64,000 bases of DNA from Paenibacillus kribbensis (GTDB lineage: Bacteria > Bacillota > Bacilli > Paenibacillales > Paenibacillaceae): positions 3,311,501 to 3,375,500 of the forward strand of contig NZ_CP020028.1 in NCBI RefSeq assembly GCF_002240415.1, read 5' to 3'. The notes below the pieces were generated by a model that did not search any database, was not told the origin of the DNA, and worked only from the letters and a program-made list of their open reading frames with translations. Each line of letters opens with the position of its first letter. Within the stretch, counting starts at the first letter, position 1. The position numbers were made by a program, and so were the translations under genes. This document shows, piece after piece, positions 35,118 to 44,363 of this stretch.

Positions 35118-37157
35118 TGCTGTATCCATGCACTCACATAGAGTGCGACGCTGAATAAACAAGACTTACAAGAGGTGCAGAGATTATTTCAATCCACGCA
35201 CTCATATAGAGTGCGACGAAGTCGGCTCCAATCTTCCATATGCCCACTACTTATTTCAATCCACGCACTCATATAGAGTGCGACCAATGTAAGTTTCAGA
35301 TTTTTTTGGCTTCTCTTATTTCAATCCACGCACTCATATAGAGTGCGACGGCGACGCGAGAGTCTTCGAATATTTCTTTGATGATTTCAATCCACGCACT
35401 CATATAGAGTGCGACTTCAACATCAAAAAAATATGTATGATCTATTTCAATTTCAATCCACGCACTCATATAGAGTGCGACCACGAACGTTAGAGAGTTC
35501 CAAGTTTTCGGTGCTATTTCAATCCACGCACTCATATAGAGTGCGACAAATTCAAGGTTACTGCCGTGGATACATGGGGTAAAATTTCAATCCACGCACT
35601 CATATAGAGTGCGACTTATTGATGTGAAACAAAGTGCACATATGGTTGTTCGTATTTCAATCCACGCACTCATATAGAGTGCGACTTTAATTTTGTCTTC
35701 TATTATCTCCCAACGTTTAGGAGATTTCAATCCACGCACTCATATAGAGTGCGACAAACGCTTGAAACTTAAAATACAAGAGCTTGAAGGTATTTCAATC
35801 CACGCACTCATATAGAGTGCGACTTACTTTTGCGCCGCTTAAACTGCGAGAATGAAATTTCAATCCACGCACTCATATAGAGTGCGACCACAACTACGTG
35901 AAACGTGGCCTTTTCTTTTGTAAATTTCAATCCACGCACTCATATAGAGTGCGACATCGGTATGAGCCTCGTCCAAACAAATGATGGATATTTCAATCCA
36001 CGCACTCATATAGAGTGCGACGAAAGCACACTATTGCTTATTCCAACACGCTCAGCAATTTCAATCCACGCACTCATATAGAGTGCGACTAATTATTTTG
36101 TTTGGTATCGGAGTTTGAAAAAATTTCAATCCACGCACTCATATAGAGTGCGACGATATTCGATTCGCATGACAATGATCTCTTGATTATTTCAATCCAC
36201 GCACTCATATAGAGTGCGACTTTTTGTTAATCATAGCACTCCAAACGGGCAAAAAATTTCAATCCACGCACTCATATAGAGTGCGACGCCTGCAAAAGAT
36301 GGTCATAGGCACCTCATTTTCAGATTTCAATCCACGCACTCATATAGAGTGCGACTCCGAAGAAAAAGGGAAATATTTCGCTATGGTACTTATTTCAATC
36401 CACGCACTCATATAGAGTGCGACTAGTCCCGGTCGTCATAGACCTTGTCTCTACGAAAGATTTCAATCCACGCACTCATATAGAGTGCGACGCAAAAAGC
36501 GCCAATTGTACACCGTCAAGCGAGAAATTTCAATCCACGCACTCATATAGAGTGCGACCAAAAAGCGCCAATTGTACACCGTCAAGCGAGAAATTTCAAT
36601 CCACGCACTCATATAGAGTGCGACCATTGAATATCTGCGTCAAATCCAGTAGAATAAATTTCAATCCACGCACTCATATAGAGTGCGACGGATGATTGCA
36701 GCTGCTAATCAAAAACGATGGTGGATTTCAATCCACGCACTCATATAGAGTGCGACTTTTTGTTAATCATAGCACTCCAAACGGGCAAAAAATTTCAATC
36801 CACGCACTCATATAGAGTGCGACTCCAAACGGGCAAAAAGAAAAGCAGCTTTTTTGATTTCAATCCACGCACTCATATAGAGTGCGACGATATAATTGGG
36901 GCGCAAAAGAATACCGGAGGAAATTTCAATCCACGCACTCATATAGAGTGCGACTTCCCTCCCGACTGTTACTTTTTAACCATTTACAATTTCAATCCAC
37001 GCACTCATATAGAGTGCGACTCGTGCCTACTGCAAGTGCCTATCCAGGTGGATTGCTATTTCAATCCACGCACTCATATAGAGTGCGACTGTCATTGGGA
37101 ATTATAGTGGAAAAAATTAAGGGGTATTTCAATCCACGCACTCATATAGAGTGCGAC
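35118..37157 (-). CRISPR. CRISPR array 2 (type I-C), 31 repeats and 30 spacers
   Basis: The 32-base repeat differs from array 1 by one base: TATATGAG in place of TGTATGAG on the minus strand. There are 30 perfect repeats plus a degenerate terminal one (35118-35149) at the low-coordinate end, which marks the old end; spacers are 33-38 bases. The leader is at 37158-37340. Spacers at 36221-36255 and 36757-36791 are identical to each other and to the newest spacer of array 1. The spacer at 36824-36856 overlaps that protospacer. Spacers 36492-36526 and 36559-36592 differ only by one terminal base. The spacer at 37021-37057 is antisense to two spacers of array 1. Confidence 0.98.
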
Positions 37158-37340
37158 AGCGAAAATGTACCCAATTGATCCAAAAAAGGTATCTATTCGA
37201 TACAATTTCAAAATAAACAATACCAAAAAAGCTTAAATCTACTATTGACTTTTATAGATGAAATCAGATTTTTATCCTTTTCGACAAATTTCGAGGTGCG
37301 AAGGACCCGGGGTTTTTATGTGAGCTCCACATTCGCACCT
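37158..37340 (-). promoter_or_regulatory. CRISPR leader of array 2
   Basis: About 180 bases upstream of the newest repeat. The distal 65 bases match the array 1 leader with only a few changes and keep the 9-bp inverted repeat AGGTGCGAA (37294-37302) / TTCGCACCT (37332-37340). CATTTTCGCT precedes the first repeat as in array 1. The intervening 110 bases are diverged. No cas gene precedes this leader; the SDR gene 64 bases upstream reads towards it. Confidence 0.75.
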
Positions 37341-37403
37341 TAACCAAAATGTTACAATCAGGATACCATAAATCCTTTTTCCGTCATAGAGAATGCTTTA
37401 ACG

Positions 37404-38213
37404 CTAAAACAATAAAGATTCCGCACCATCAATTACAATTTGTGCGCCGGTAATGTGGCGCGAATGATCCGAAGCCAAGAAGGTCACCAAATCAGCTACC
37501 TGACCAGGTTGACCGGGCCCATTAGCCAACGGCTGTCCACCTTCGGGAAACTGAACGGGGATGGTAATCTGCTTTAATCTTTCGGATTTCTCCGTTGTTT
37601 CATCAATATTGGTCGAAATGGCACCGGGATAGATGACATTGACACGAATACGGAATTTGGCCAGTTCCAGCGCAGCCATTTTAGCAAACCCGGTTTGACC
37701 TGCCTTCGAAGTGCTGTACGCGGACATCCCAAAGCTGGTAAAACGCTGATTTCCATTAATGGAGCTGGTAATGATAATGCTGCCGCCTCCGTTCTTTTTC
37801 AAATGCGGCACCGTATATTTCACCGTCAGGAAGGTACCATCCAGATTTGTAGACAACGTTTGCCGCCAATCCTCAATGCTCAAATCCTCAATCGGTCCAA
37901 CCACTCCGTTAATCCCCGCATTGGCAAAAATGATATGCAGCCCGCCAAACAATTCAACAGCTTCCAGGACTGCTTTTTCCACACGAACCGGATCGGCAAT
38001 GTCCACATCAAATGCCCGGGCCGAGCCTTCTCGTATAGCATTAATCTCTTTTTCTGTCTCTAAAATCCGCTCATTACTTACATCAAAAAGAGCGACATTC
38101 GCTCCTTCTCTGGCCATTTGAATAGCTGTTGCTTTACCAATTCCAGAACCGGCCCCCGTGATTAGAGCCGTTTTGCCTTCAAAGCGCGCGCTTCTTGCAG
38201 ATGTATAGCTCAT
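37404..38213 (-). CDS. Short-chain dehydrogenase/reductase (SDR family)
   Basis: A 269-residue classical SDR. The cofactor motif is TGAGSGIGKA (TGxxxGIG), with Asp in ALFDVSN suggesting NAD preference. NAGINGVVG follows, and the catalytic Ser-Tyr-Lys is in SSINGN...SAYSTSKAG. YPGAISTNI and GAQIVIDGAESL complete the pattern. The substrate is unknown; glucose/ribitol dehydrogenase-like members are the closest in style. ATG at 38213 follows AAAGGAG. It is monocistronic, between the T7SS/kinase operon terminator and the leader of array 2. Confidence 0.9.
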   Translation of the reverse strand: MSYTSARSARFEGKTALITGAGSGIGKATAIQMAREGANVALFDVSNERILETEKEINAIREGSARAFDVDIADPVRVEKAVLEAVELFGGLHIIFANAGINGVVGPIEDLSIEDWRQTLSTNLDGTFLTVKYTVPHLKKNGGGSIIITSSINGNQRFTSFGMSAYSTSKAGQTGFAKMAALELAKFRIRVNVIYPGAISTNIDETTEKSERLKQITIPVQFPEGGQPLANGPGQPGQVADLVTFLASDHSRHITGAQIVIDGAESLLF

Positions 38214-38362
38214 ATGTATCGCTCCTTTCAGTATCCTGTATAATCACAAGATTACCCAAAAGGGGATACTTTATAATCACCATTCTTGCGCATTTTTTCT
38301 TCTTGCATCTCGATTGCATCTCATATATATCTTAATTATTCATTTTTTTGTATGTATGTATC

Positions 38363-38407
38363 AAAAAAGGACGTTCTACAGCCATCGGTATGGATGCAAA
38401 CGTCCTT
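38363..38407 (-). terminator. Terminator of the phosphatase-VWA-kinase unit
   Basis: The minus strand reads AAGGACGTT ... AACGTCCTT (9-bp perfect stem, 23-base loop) followed by TTTTT, 13 bases past the PP2C stop. Confidence 0.8.
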
Positions 38408-38419
38408 ACACATATTCAT

Positions 38420-39256
38420 TTACCACTGCAATTCAATAAACGCAGCATCATCATCAAGTCCCCCGGTATGGGAGGCATCCAGCAATACTTGTATCTGCTC
38501 ATCTGGGACAGGCTCGCGAATGGGGTCCAAATCGGATAAACCGTCACTATATACCTGCAATCTCATCGCCATATCTGCGGGTATGCTTCTTTCGTACCAA
38601 TGAGGCTTGCCTCCGATCGGTCCACGGCTTGTGGACCAGCGCTCCGCTGTAGAGAAGGTATGATCAAACAGCTCGCTGATTTCCTCCGTACCGTTCCATA
38701 GTCGCAGGCGTGAATCTCCCTGCCAGGCAAGTCTGAGACGCCCACGGGTACCGCGCTTCGGCAGTTCGATTCGACCGCAAATATACATGGACTGGCTTCC
38801 CTGGCGACGTTTGTCCTCTAATACTGAACGCATTAAGCCTGATTCATGACCCAAAGGCTGCCGATTCAGTTCCTCTGTAGCTGTACTAGCCAAACGTTCG
38901 AGATGCATCCTCAATTGATCAGCAGACAGATCCCGCCCCTCTTCCAGCCAATCCAGTAAAGAAGAGCCCAGATAGCGGGCTGCAAAATCTCCTCGATAAC
39001 TGAGCCCGACACCATCACACAAGACAAAGCAACAGACGGATTTATGAATACGCACTGCGGCAAAATCCTGTCCGCTTTCCCCCATGCTGGCAGATTCGGC
39101 AGACCTTCCATAGCCATAACGACACAGAAAACGACTAAGATGAGATGATAAAGGCTGATCGCCTGTCTGAGAGCTTATATAAGCAAAATGCTGAGCCAGC
39201 CTTGCATTCATTCCCTTTCTTTTGCTCGCGGGGAGCAGAGACAGCAGTGGATTCAT
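38420..39256 (-). CDS. PP2C-family serine/threonine phosphatase
   Basis: A 278-residue PPM-type phosphatase. Metal-binding and core motifs appear in order: GQDFAAV, FVLCDGVGLSYRGDFAA (the DGVG metal motif), LAWQGDSRLRLW, YSDGLSDL and GGLDDDAAF (the C-terminal D-D motif). It is cytoplasmic with no membrane span. It probably reverses phosphorylation by the kinase two genes upstream. It sits 12 bases after the VWA gene on the same strand, with AGGAGGT before the ATG. The VWA-PP2C-kinase trio corresponds to the TerY-P triad described in tellurite/Ter-type stress systems, here attached to a type VII secretion locus. Confidence 0.85.
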   Translation of the reverse strand: MNPLLSLLPASKRKGMNARLAQHFAYISSQTGDQPLSSHLSRFLCRYGYGRSAESASMGESGQDFAAVRIHKSVCCFVLCDGVGLSYRGDFAARYLGSSLLDWLEEGRDLSADQLRMHLERLASTATEELNRQPLGHESGLMRSVLEDKRRQGSQSMYICGRIELPKRGTRGRLRLAWQGDSRLRLWNGTEEISELFDHTFSTAERWSTSRGPIGGKPHWYERSIPADMAMRLQVYSDGLSDLDPIREPVPDEQIQVLLDASHTGGLDDDAAFIELQW

Positions 39257-39268
39257 GCTTTTACCTCC

Positions 39269-40021
39269 TTACCGTACAGGCGTTGCGGCCGACATTTGAA
39301 AACCTATCGACACCAGTTCCGCACAGGTTCCAGGCAACATCATAATCGCTCCTTCACCCAACTGATAATCTGCCTCAAACAGCATTTCCCGATAGCTTTC
39401 AGGGAGTACAGAAGACATATTACGCAATTTCACAGCATGCTCATCCTGCAACGGCGTATTGTGCGTCAAGCCTTTCCAGCGACGAGGGTCCTGAATGGGC
39501 GTCTCCAGCAGTCTGTCGGATAAAAAGATATTTTCTACCAGTACATTGCCGTCCGGTACGCTCATGCTCATAATGCGCTTGGCAATCGGCTCCGGATCAT
39601 CGCCTGTAGATACCCCATCTGTCATATGGCATACCAGAGGAGCAGGGCAATCCTGCATCCCCGGTAGCTCTGCCTGTAAAATACGCTCAGCTTGCAAGAA
39701 AGCCTTTGCCGAATCTGAAAACCGTTTGGGTGTCAAATCGGGCAACGAACCAATGGCCGCGATTTCATCAATCCCTTTTACACCATTCAGCAAATCATAC
39801 ACGTCGTCACTGTAAGCCAAAATCGCAATCCGATAGCGTGCAGTCAGACGATTCCCTTTGGTTGAACGGAACACCATCTGCCGGATCGCCAACGATATAG
39901 CCTCATACACAACGTCAATTCGCCGTCGCCCCTCCATCAGCATGTTCATCGACGCGCTGATGTCAATCAGGTAAATGATCAGGGCGGGGGTACGTTGTGA
40001 TGCCTGTATTGTATAATTCAT
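39269..40021 (-). CDS. VWA-domain protein (TerY-like)
   Basis: A 250-residue cytoplasmic von Willebrand factor A domain. The MIDAS is complete: DISAS at residues 20-24, a Thr/Ser loop in the middle, and HMTDGVSTG (Asp of MIDAS). The N-terminal start directly into the fold (TPALIIYLIDISASMN) and the length fit TerY-type VWA proteins. In TerY-P triads the VWA protein is thought to bridge kinase and phosphatase in a metal-dependent way. It lies between the kinase (72-base gap) and the PP2C gene (12-base gap). Confidence 0.85.
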   Translation of the reverse strand: MNYTIQASQRTPALIIYLIDISASMNMLMEGRRRIDVVYEAISLAIRQMVFRSTKGNRLTARYRIAILAYSDDVYDLLNGVKGIDEIAAIGSLPDLTPKRFSDSAKAFLQAERILQAELPGMQDCPAPLVCHMTDGVSTGDDPEPIAKRIMSMSVPDGNVLVENIFLSDRLLETPIQDPRRWKGLTHNTPLQDEHAVKLRNMSSVLPESYREMLFEADYQLGEGAIMMLPGTCAELVSIGFQMSAATPVR

Positions 40022-40093
40022 GGTTTGTACATGCTCCCCTCAGTTACCTTGTATCTTTATCTATCAGTCTATCCAGCATAAATAGTTCAAAAA

Positions 40094-42145
40094 TTAAATT
40101 TTAGGCAGTCTAAAATTCGTGTCGCTTAAAAAGTTATAGATAGAAGAAGCCCGATATCCCACTTCGCCTACCGAGCGATAATAGGATGGATTACTATCAT
40201 ATAATGCTCTAAACTTATTGGCAAAGCTTTTGGCCTTTGCCGCGCTTCCCCCCTCCTGGGAGGCGTAGGCTTTGTTATACAGAGTAATAAGCTGAAGAAC
40301 GTTCTCCTTGTTGCGCGCCTGCATCGACGCTTTTTGCTTTTGTTCCGCCTCAGTTGTCGCTTTACGCGCTGCCTCTTGCTGGGCTGCACGGGCTTTCTGG
40401 TCCTTTTTCCAAGCCAAATACTTTTCATACTTTGCCTGCTGATCATACGCTTTTTGCTTGGCCAGCTTGACAGCCGCCTGCTTATCCTTGTCCTTTTGCG
40501 CAAGATATGCTTCATATTTGACCTGTTGATCTATCAGAGCCTGCTGTTTTTTCTGCTCTTCCTGCTGTTTTTGGGCAGCAAGAGCCTGCTGCTTGGCCTG
40601 CTGTCTGGCCTTCTCTTCCGCTGCCTGCCGCTGCTTCTCAGACAATGCCTTGTACGCGGCCTCCTGCTCGGCAACCAGTTTGGCTTGCGCCGCCTTCGCG
40701 GCTTCTTCCTGCTTAGCTGCCTCAATTTGTCGCTGATTGGACTGATCCGCAAGAATGCTAACCGCTGGAATTCCAGCCGCTAATAGAACGACCGCAGCCG
40801 CTGTCGACACGATAAATGTTTTCGAACGATACCAGGCTGGCGTTTTTTCAGGTTGCTCCGATGCCTTGGGATTTAGCTGCTCCTCCAGTCCTGTAATAGC
40901 AGCCGATACCTCCACATGCAAAGGGCTGCCATCTTCCACAAAATGATATAACGAACGATATACCTCCAGCGCTGCAGCAGGTTTATTTTGCTGCTCAAGC
41001 TCACGGGCCTGTCGGAACAGTTTGTCTGTTACCCCTCGCTCCCCCTGCTCCTCAGCAGCATGATTTAGCATTGCAGCCTGCTCAGTTCCGGGCGGTGCAA
41101 CCCAAGAGGAGACTGTCTCAACGGAAGAACTTTCCGTAGCTGCCGCTTCCACTGATGTTGCTGTTTCCGCTGCCTCCAGTTCCGTCGCCTCTGTTTCAAC
41201 AGGAATATCCTGTTCCGTTATTGCATTAAGCACAACCAGCCACTCACCAAAAGTCGGACAACTGCTTAAATCCTGACTGTCCCAGGCACGGCTGAACAAC
41301 TCTACCACCTTGCTCCCCCACCGGGTTTCCAGCGACTTTCGCAAAATGAAATATCGCTCGCAAGGTGTCTGCATTTCGTGCTGGTCAAAATAGCTTTCGC
41401 CCCATGCTTTATCTACAATTACACGGTCAGACCAGCCCAGCATTTCTCCAATAATAATGGCCCCTGCAAAACGATCTGCGTATGCGCTCCATAACCCACT
41501 GTGAACGGTACGGTGGGCGGCATATCCCGGTGAACCTGCCAATAGAGCGTCTGGCCGATCCATTTTGGTACTATACATTTGCTCCACGTCCACCAATTCT
41601 ACTGCTGACGTGCCTTCAGGCAGTTCCACTTCAGAAAAAAACGGAAGCATGACATTCGGCGCTGATAAATCACAGTGTGCCAGTCCTTTTTGCTCCATAG
41701 CCGAACCGATCCCTGCCAGCGCTCTGGCTAAAGCCAGACTATCAGAAGCCTCAAGCTGACGCTGATCTGTGAGACAATCGAACCACGTCGTACCATGAAT
41801 CCATGGCATCAGTACCGCATACAGCAAATCAGGCTGCTCGGCAATCAGACTTCCGTTTCTTTCTGGAGTGAGCACATCACGCTTGCACACCTGCAAACCG
41901 GGAATATTCCCGTATGCTTCCATATGCTCAGATTGATAAACCATAGCCGGGATACGGAACTTTGGAAAAAACACTTTAAGGGCTTTAGCCTCATGTGGCG
42001 CTCCACTTTTGGCATTCAACTGATATACAATGCCTTGGCGCCCCGCTTGAGCATAAGCCAAACCGGGTGCAGCCGGATGTCGTCCAACCACATAAGCTGT
42101 ACCGTTTATGATCAATTCGTCTCCCGGATTCGGTTGAAAAGACAT
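40094..42145 (-). CDS. Membrane protein kinase with extracellular-type coiled coil (T7SS-linked)
   Basis: A 683-residue protein. An N-terminal Ser/Thr-kinase-like domain (1-310) has a glycine loop near AGRQGIVYQL, Lys57 in ALKVF, HCDLSAPN (His157, Asp159, Asn164) and DVE (Asp186) where DFG is usual; catalysis looks possible. An acidic, Ala/Glu-rich linker (about 320-430) follows, then one membrane span (about 437-460, TFIVSTAAAVVLLAAGIPAV), a long Lys/Gln/Ala coiled coil (about 465-620), and a short globular end. Kinase-like domain, one TM and outer helices is the same order as EssB/YukC of type VII secretion, whose kinase domain is inactive. It is separated from the WXG100 gene by a terminator. 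Confidence 0.85.
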   Translation of the reverse strand: MSFQPNPGDELIINGTAYVVGRHPAAPGLAYAQAGRQGIVYQLNAKSGAPHEAKALKVFFPKFRIPAMVYQSEHMEAYGNIPGLQVCKRDVLTPERNGSLIAEQPDLLYAVLMPWIHGTTWFDCLTDQRQLEASDSLALARALAGIGSAMEQKGLAHCDLSAPNVMLPFFSEVELPEGTSAVELVDVEQMYSTKMDRPDALLAGSPGYAAHRTVHSGLWSAYADRFAGAIIIGEMLGWSDRVIVDKAWGESYFDQHEMQTPCERYFILRKSLETRWGSKVVELFSRAWDSQDLSSCPTFGEWLVVLNAITEQDIPVETEATELEAAETATSVEAAATESSSVETVSSWVAPPGTEQAAMLNHAAEEQGERGVTDKLFRQARELEQQNKPAAALEVYRSLYHFVEDGSPLHVEVSAAITGLEEQLNPKASEQPEKTPAWYRSKTFIVSTAAAVVLLAAGIPAVSILADQSNQRQIEAAKQEEAAKAAQAKLVAEQEAAYKALSEKQRQAAEEKARQQAKQQALAAQKQQEEQKKQQALIDQQVKYEAYLAQKDKDKQAAVKLAKQKAYDQQAKYEKYLAWKKDQKARAAQQEAARKATTEAEQKQKASMQARNKENVLQLITLYNKAYASQEGGSAAKAKSFANKFRALYDSNPSYYRSVGEVGYRASSIYNFLSDTNFRLPKI

Positions 42146-42217
42146 GAAACATCCCTCTCCTTACATCATTCAATATGCTAGTTTCCTCACTTTATTATAA
42201 ACATCCGTGGATGGCAA

Positions 42218-42250
42218 GAAAACCGGGTGTCCTGAGATCGCCCGGTTTTC
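42218..42250 (-). terminator. Terminator between WXG100 gene and kinase gene
   Basis: A perfect 10-bp stem GAAAACCGGG / CCCGGTTTTC with a 13-base loop lies on the minus strand, followed by TTGCC; the T content within the stem suggests bidirectional or partial termination. It may set higher expression of the secreted WXG100 proteins than of the signalling genes downstream. Confidence 0.65.
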
Positions 42251-42440
42251 TTGAAATATAAGAAGGTACACGTTTGCCGTTATCCTCTGTTCTTATATTT
42301 ATCGCAGAAATGGATATCATCCTGGTAAAGGACAGCCAAACCGTTTCTACATGGAACCACCTATACTAAACCGTGAGGAATAGTTCACATATTGCTTCTT
42401 CATAGAGTGGTAAATTATAGAGTAATGCCTTACTGGCAGC

Positions 42441-42716
42441 TTACTTGGCTTGGTCAACCGTACGGAATTTGTTAGCGATAGCCGTCAGTTCTTGGCTGAT
42501 GCTGTTCAAAGTCGTTACGAAAGCTTGCATTTGCTTGCTGGCTTCCTGAAATTCTTGGAAGAAACGTTGCTTGGTCATACCTTCCCATTGACCTTCCATA
42601 CCTGAGATGGACTGTGTCAGACTGGAAACGATTTGCTGACTTTGCTCACCGCTTTGTTTAAATTGGTTGGCTACCTGATCAACCTGTTCTGGTGTAATTA
42701 AAATGCGTCCTGCCAT
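42441..42716 (-). CDS. WXG100-family type VII secretion substrate (EsxA-like)
   Basis: A 91-residue helical hairpin. The turn motif is QWEGMTKQRF (W-x-G), centred at residue 44, and helix 2 ends with FRTVDQ, close to the YxxxD/E export signal. EsxA-like dimers are secreted by, and required for, the EssC-driven pore. A strong AAGGAGG precedes the ATG. It follows the longer WXG-like gene by about 250 bases and is followed by a terminator, so it may be expressed at a higher level than its neighbours. Confidence 0.9.
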   Translation of the reverse strand: MAGRILITPEQVDQVANQFKQSGEQSQQIVSSLTQSISGMEGQWEGMTKQRFFQEFQEASKQMQAFVTTLNSISQELTAIANKFRTVDQAK

Positions 42717-42962
42717 TTTTTGGAGTCCTCCTTGATGAAAAAATGTTTATTGTTTAACTGGTTCAAATTGTACTATGATTATTTAATTCCCTACAAAAGG
42801 CAAAGGTCCTAAATGCAATAATCCCACTTTTTAACTATAAAACAGCATCTAACAGTAGGATTTCGACAAAAAAACACCTAATAAGTCCCAAAGAACCAGG
42901 AATTATGCTATTCATTCCTATGAACCTCGCAATCAAACAGGATCATCACGAAATTAGCTCTA

Positions 42963-43505
42963 CTAAGCGACAGGTTGATCTCTCGCTACAGACGGGTCCG
43001 TAAAATACCAATCCTGCGGACTGCTGGAGGTTGCCTGCTCCAGAATATCCTGATTCAGTGTTCCTGCATCTGAAGACGGTATGCCGGTAATGGCATGTAC
43101 GACAGACTGCGGGTTTGAAATCAGATCGCTTCCTTCCGAAGTTTGCCCGGGCAAAATAGACGGGGATTGCTGATTCGACCAATCGAGCATTGTGACGGGT
43201 CGTCCCAATGGTTGGCTGGCTAATGACAGGATCGTATGATAGTCGTGGTCAACAGCCTGAAACTCCTCTGCCTTTCGGTTCAGTTGTGCACCTGATGTAT
43301 GGAGATAAGCATGAATCTGCTCCGACATTCGCTTGGCCTGCATCCAATGATTCAAGACCGTCTCACGTGCAGATACATCCCAATCCACTGATTGTAACGC
43401 CTGCTCCAAACCTGCTGTTAACTGTTGAATTTGCTCCGCCGCATGCTGTAGCTGCCCGCTAAGCCCCCGAAGCACATCCGGTTCAACTCGAATGCGCATA
43501 TCCAT
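42963..43505 (-). CDS. WXG100-superfamily-like protein with C-terminal extension
   Basis: A 180-residue protein. The first 90 residues form a helical hairpin with VDWDVSARETVLNHW at the turn (W-D-V rather than W-x-G) and FQAVDHDY near the end of helix 2. The remaining 90 are polar, Ser/Gln/Pro-rich and probably disordered. It is likely a secreted partner or substrate of the adjacent T7SS ATPase. The start ATG overlaps the preceding gene's stop (TGATG), so translation is coupled. Assignment to the WXG superfamily is from length, helix pattern and position, not a strict motif. Confidence 0.65.
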   Translation of the reverse strand: MDMRIRVEPDVLRGLSGQLQHAAEQIQQLTAGLEQALQSVDWDVSARETVLNHWMQAKRMSEQIHAYLHTSGAQLNRKAEEFQAVDHDYHTILSLASQPLGRPVTMLDWSNQQSPSILPGQTSEGSDLISNPQSVVHAITGIPSSDAGTLNQDILEQATSSSPQDWYFTDPSVARDQPVA

Positions 43506-44347
43506 CACCCTTCTTCTGTCTCTTCTTCAGTTACTGCCGACTGTCTAAGCCAATTTAATAATAAATCCACAAACTGATTCCTCGAAGTCATGGCTGCAAT
43601 AAGCCAGTCTCCATTACCATTAGAGCTCATACGAAATATCCAGCTCATTGCAGGACACAGGACAAAAGCAGCCCGTTGTGACTCCCACTCCCTGCCGTTC
43701 CAAACCAGCAATTGCAGCTCTCCTTCGGCTACTCGTGAGCTTAGCGACTGAGCCAGTTTGGCAGCCCCTTCCGCATCGCCGCTAGCCTCGGTTAGCTTAC
43801 TGCTGATTAGAGGCACACTCTCTCCTGCAGATTGCTTGTAAATTTCATTAAATGCCTGCTTTGAAAACATGAGTGCTGGAGATTCAGGCAGGGGTCGATC
43901 TACCCAGCCCATTTTATCAATCAATGTTTCACAAGCCTTTTCCACATTACCCAGATCATACAGGCGGTATTCATCGGGTTCATCAACGGATTTCACAAGC
44001 TCCACGACACGCTCATTCGTACAATGAAGGTAGCCTTCAAACTGCTTGCCTTCCCGTGCATAGCGTATGCGGCAAGCCCGGTTAGATAATCCGGCAATAG
44101 CAACCCTTGAAAAAACAGTAGGGGGCATGGCCAATTCCTTGCCCTTGTCTACCCGTTTTAAATACCCCTTTTCCAAAAGAGCAGCTTTTACCTTCTCCCA
44201 CTCTTCTGTCAATTCCTCCGCCAGATAGCCCTTAAACGGATCTTCCACCCCAAGCAGTCTGTCAGAACCCAGCACGCCTGCCAGAAAAAACAGTTCCTTC
44301 GACTTGAGAGTTATTAACTTCTGCTTGGAAGCTTGAAACGTTAACAT
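43505..44347 (-). CDS. Unknown T7SS-associated protein (280 aa)
   Basis: A soluble 280-residue protein between the EssC-type ATPase (16-base gap) and the WXG-like gene (1-base stop/start overlap). It begins MLTFQASKQKLITLKSKELFFLAGVLG and contains a possible winged-helix-like segment (EELTEEWEKVKAALLEKGYLKR), followed by mixed alpha/beta sequence ending ISQ-poor, acidic TEEETEEG. No family is certain. Its size, position next to WXG substrates and cytoplasmic nature are similar to EspG chaperones of mycobacterial ESX systems, so a substrate chaperone is a guess only. Confidence 0.7.
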   Translation of the reverse strand: MLTFQASKQKLITLKSKELFFLAGVLGSDRLLGVEDPFKGYLAEELTEEWEKVKAALLEKGYLKRVDKGKELAMPPTVFSRVAIAGLSNRACRIRYAREGKQFEGYLHCTNERVVELVKSVDEPDEYRLYDLGNVEKACETLIDKMGWVDRPLPESPALMFSKQAFNEIYKQSAGESVPLISSKLTEASGDAEGAAKLAQSLSSRVAEGELQLLVWNGREWESQRAAFVLCPAMSWIFRMSSNGNGDWLIAAMTSRNQFVDLLLNWLRQSAVTEEETEEG

Positions 44348-44363
44348 TATGAGCCACCTCCCT

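Noticed and set aside
24956..37157. Self-targeting spacers
   Set aside because: No spacer was seen to match other sequence in this window; the rest of the genome is not available.
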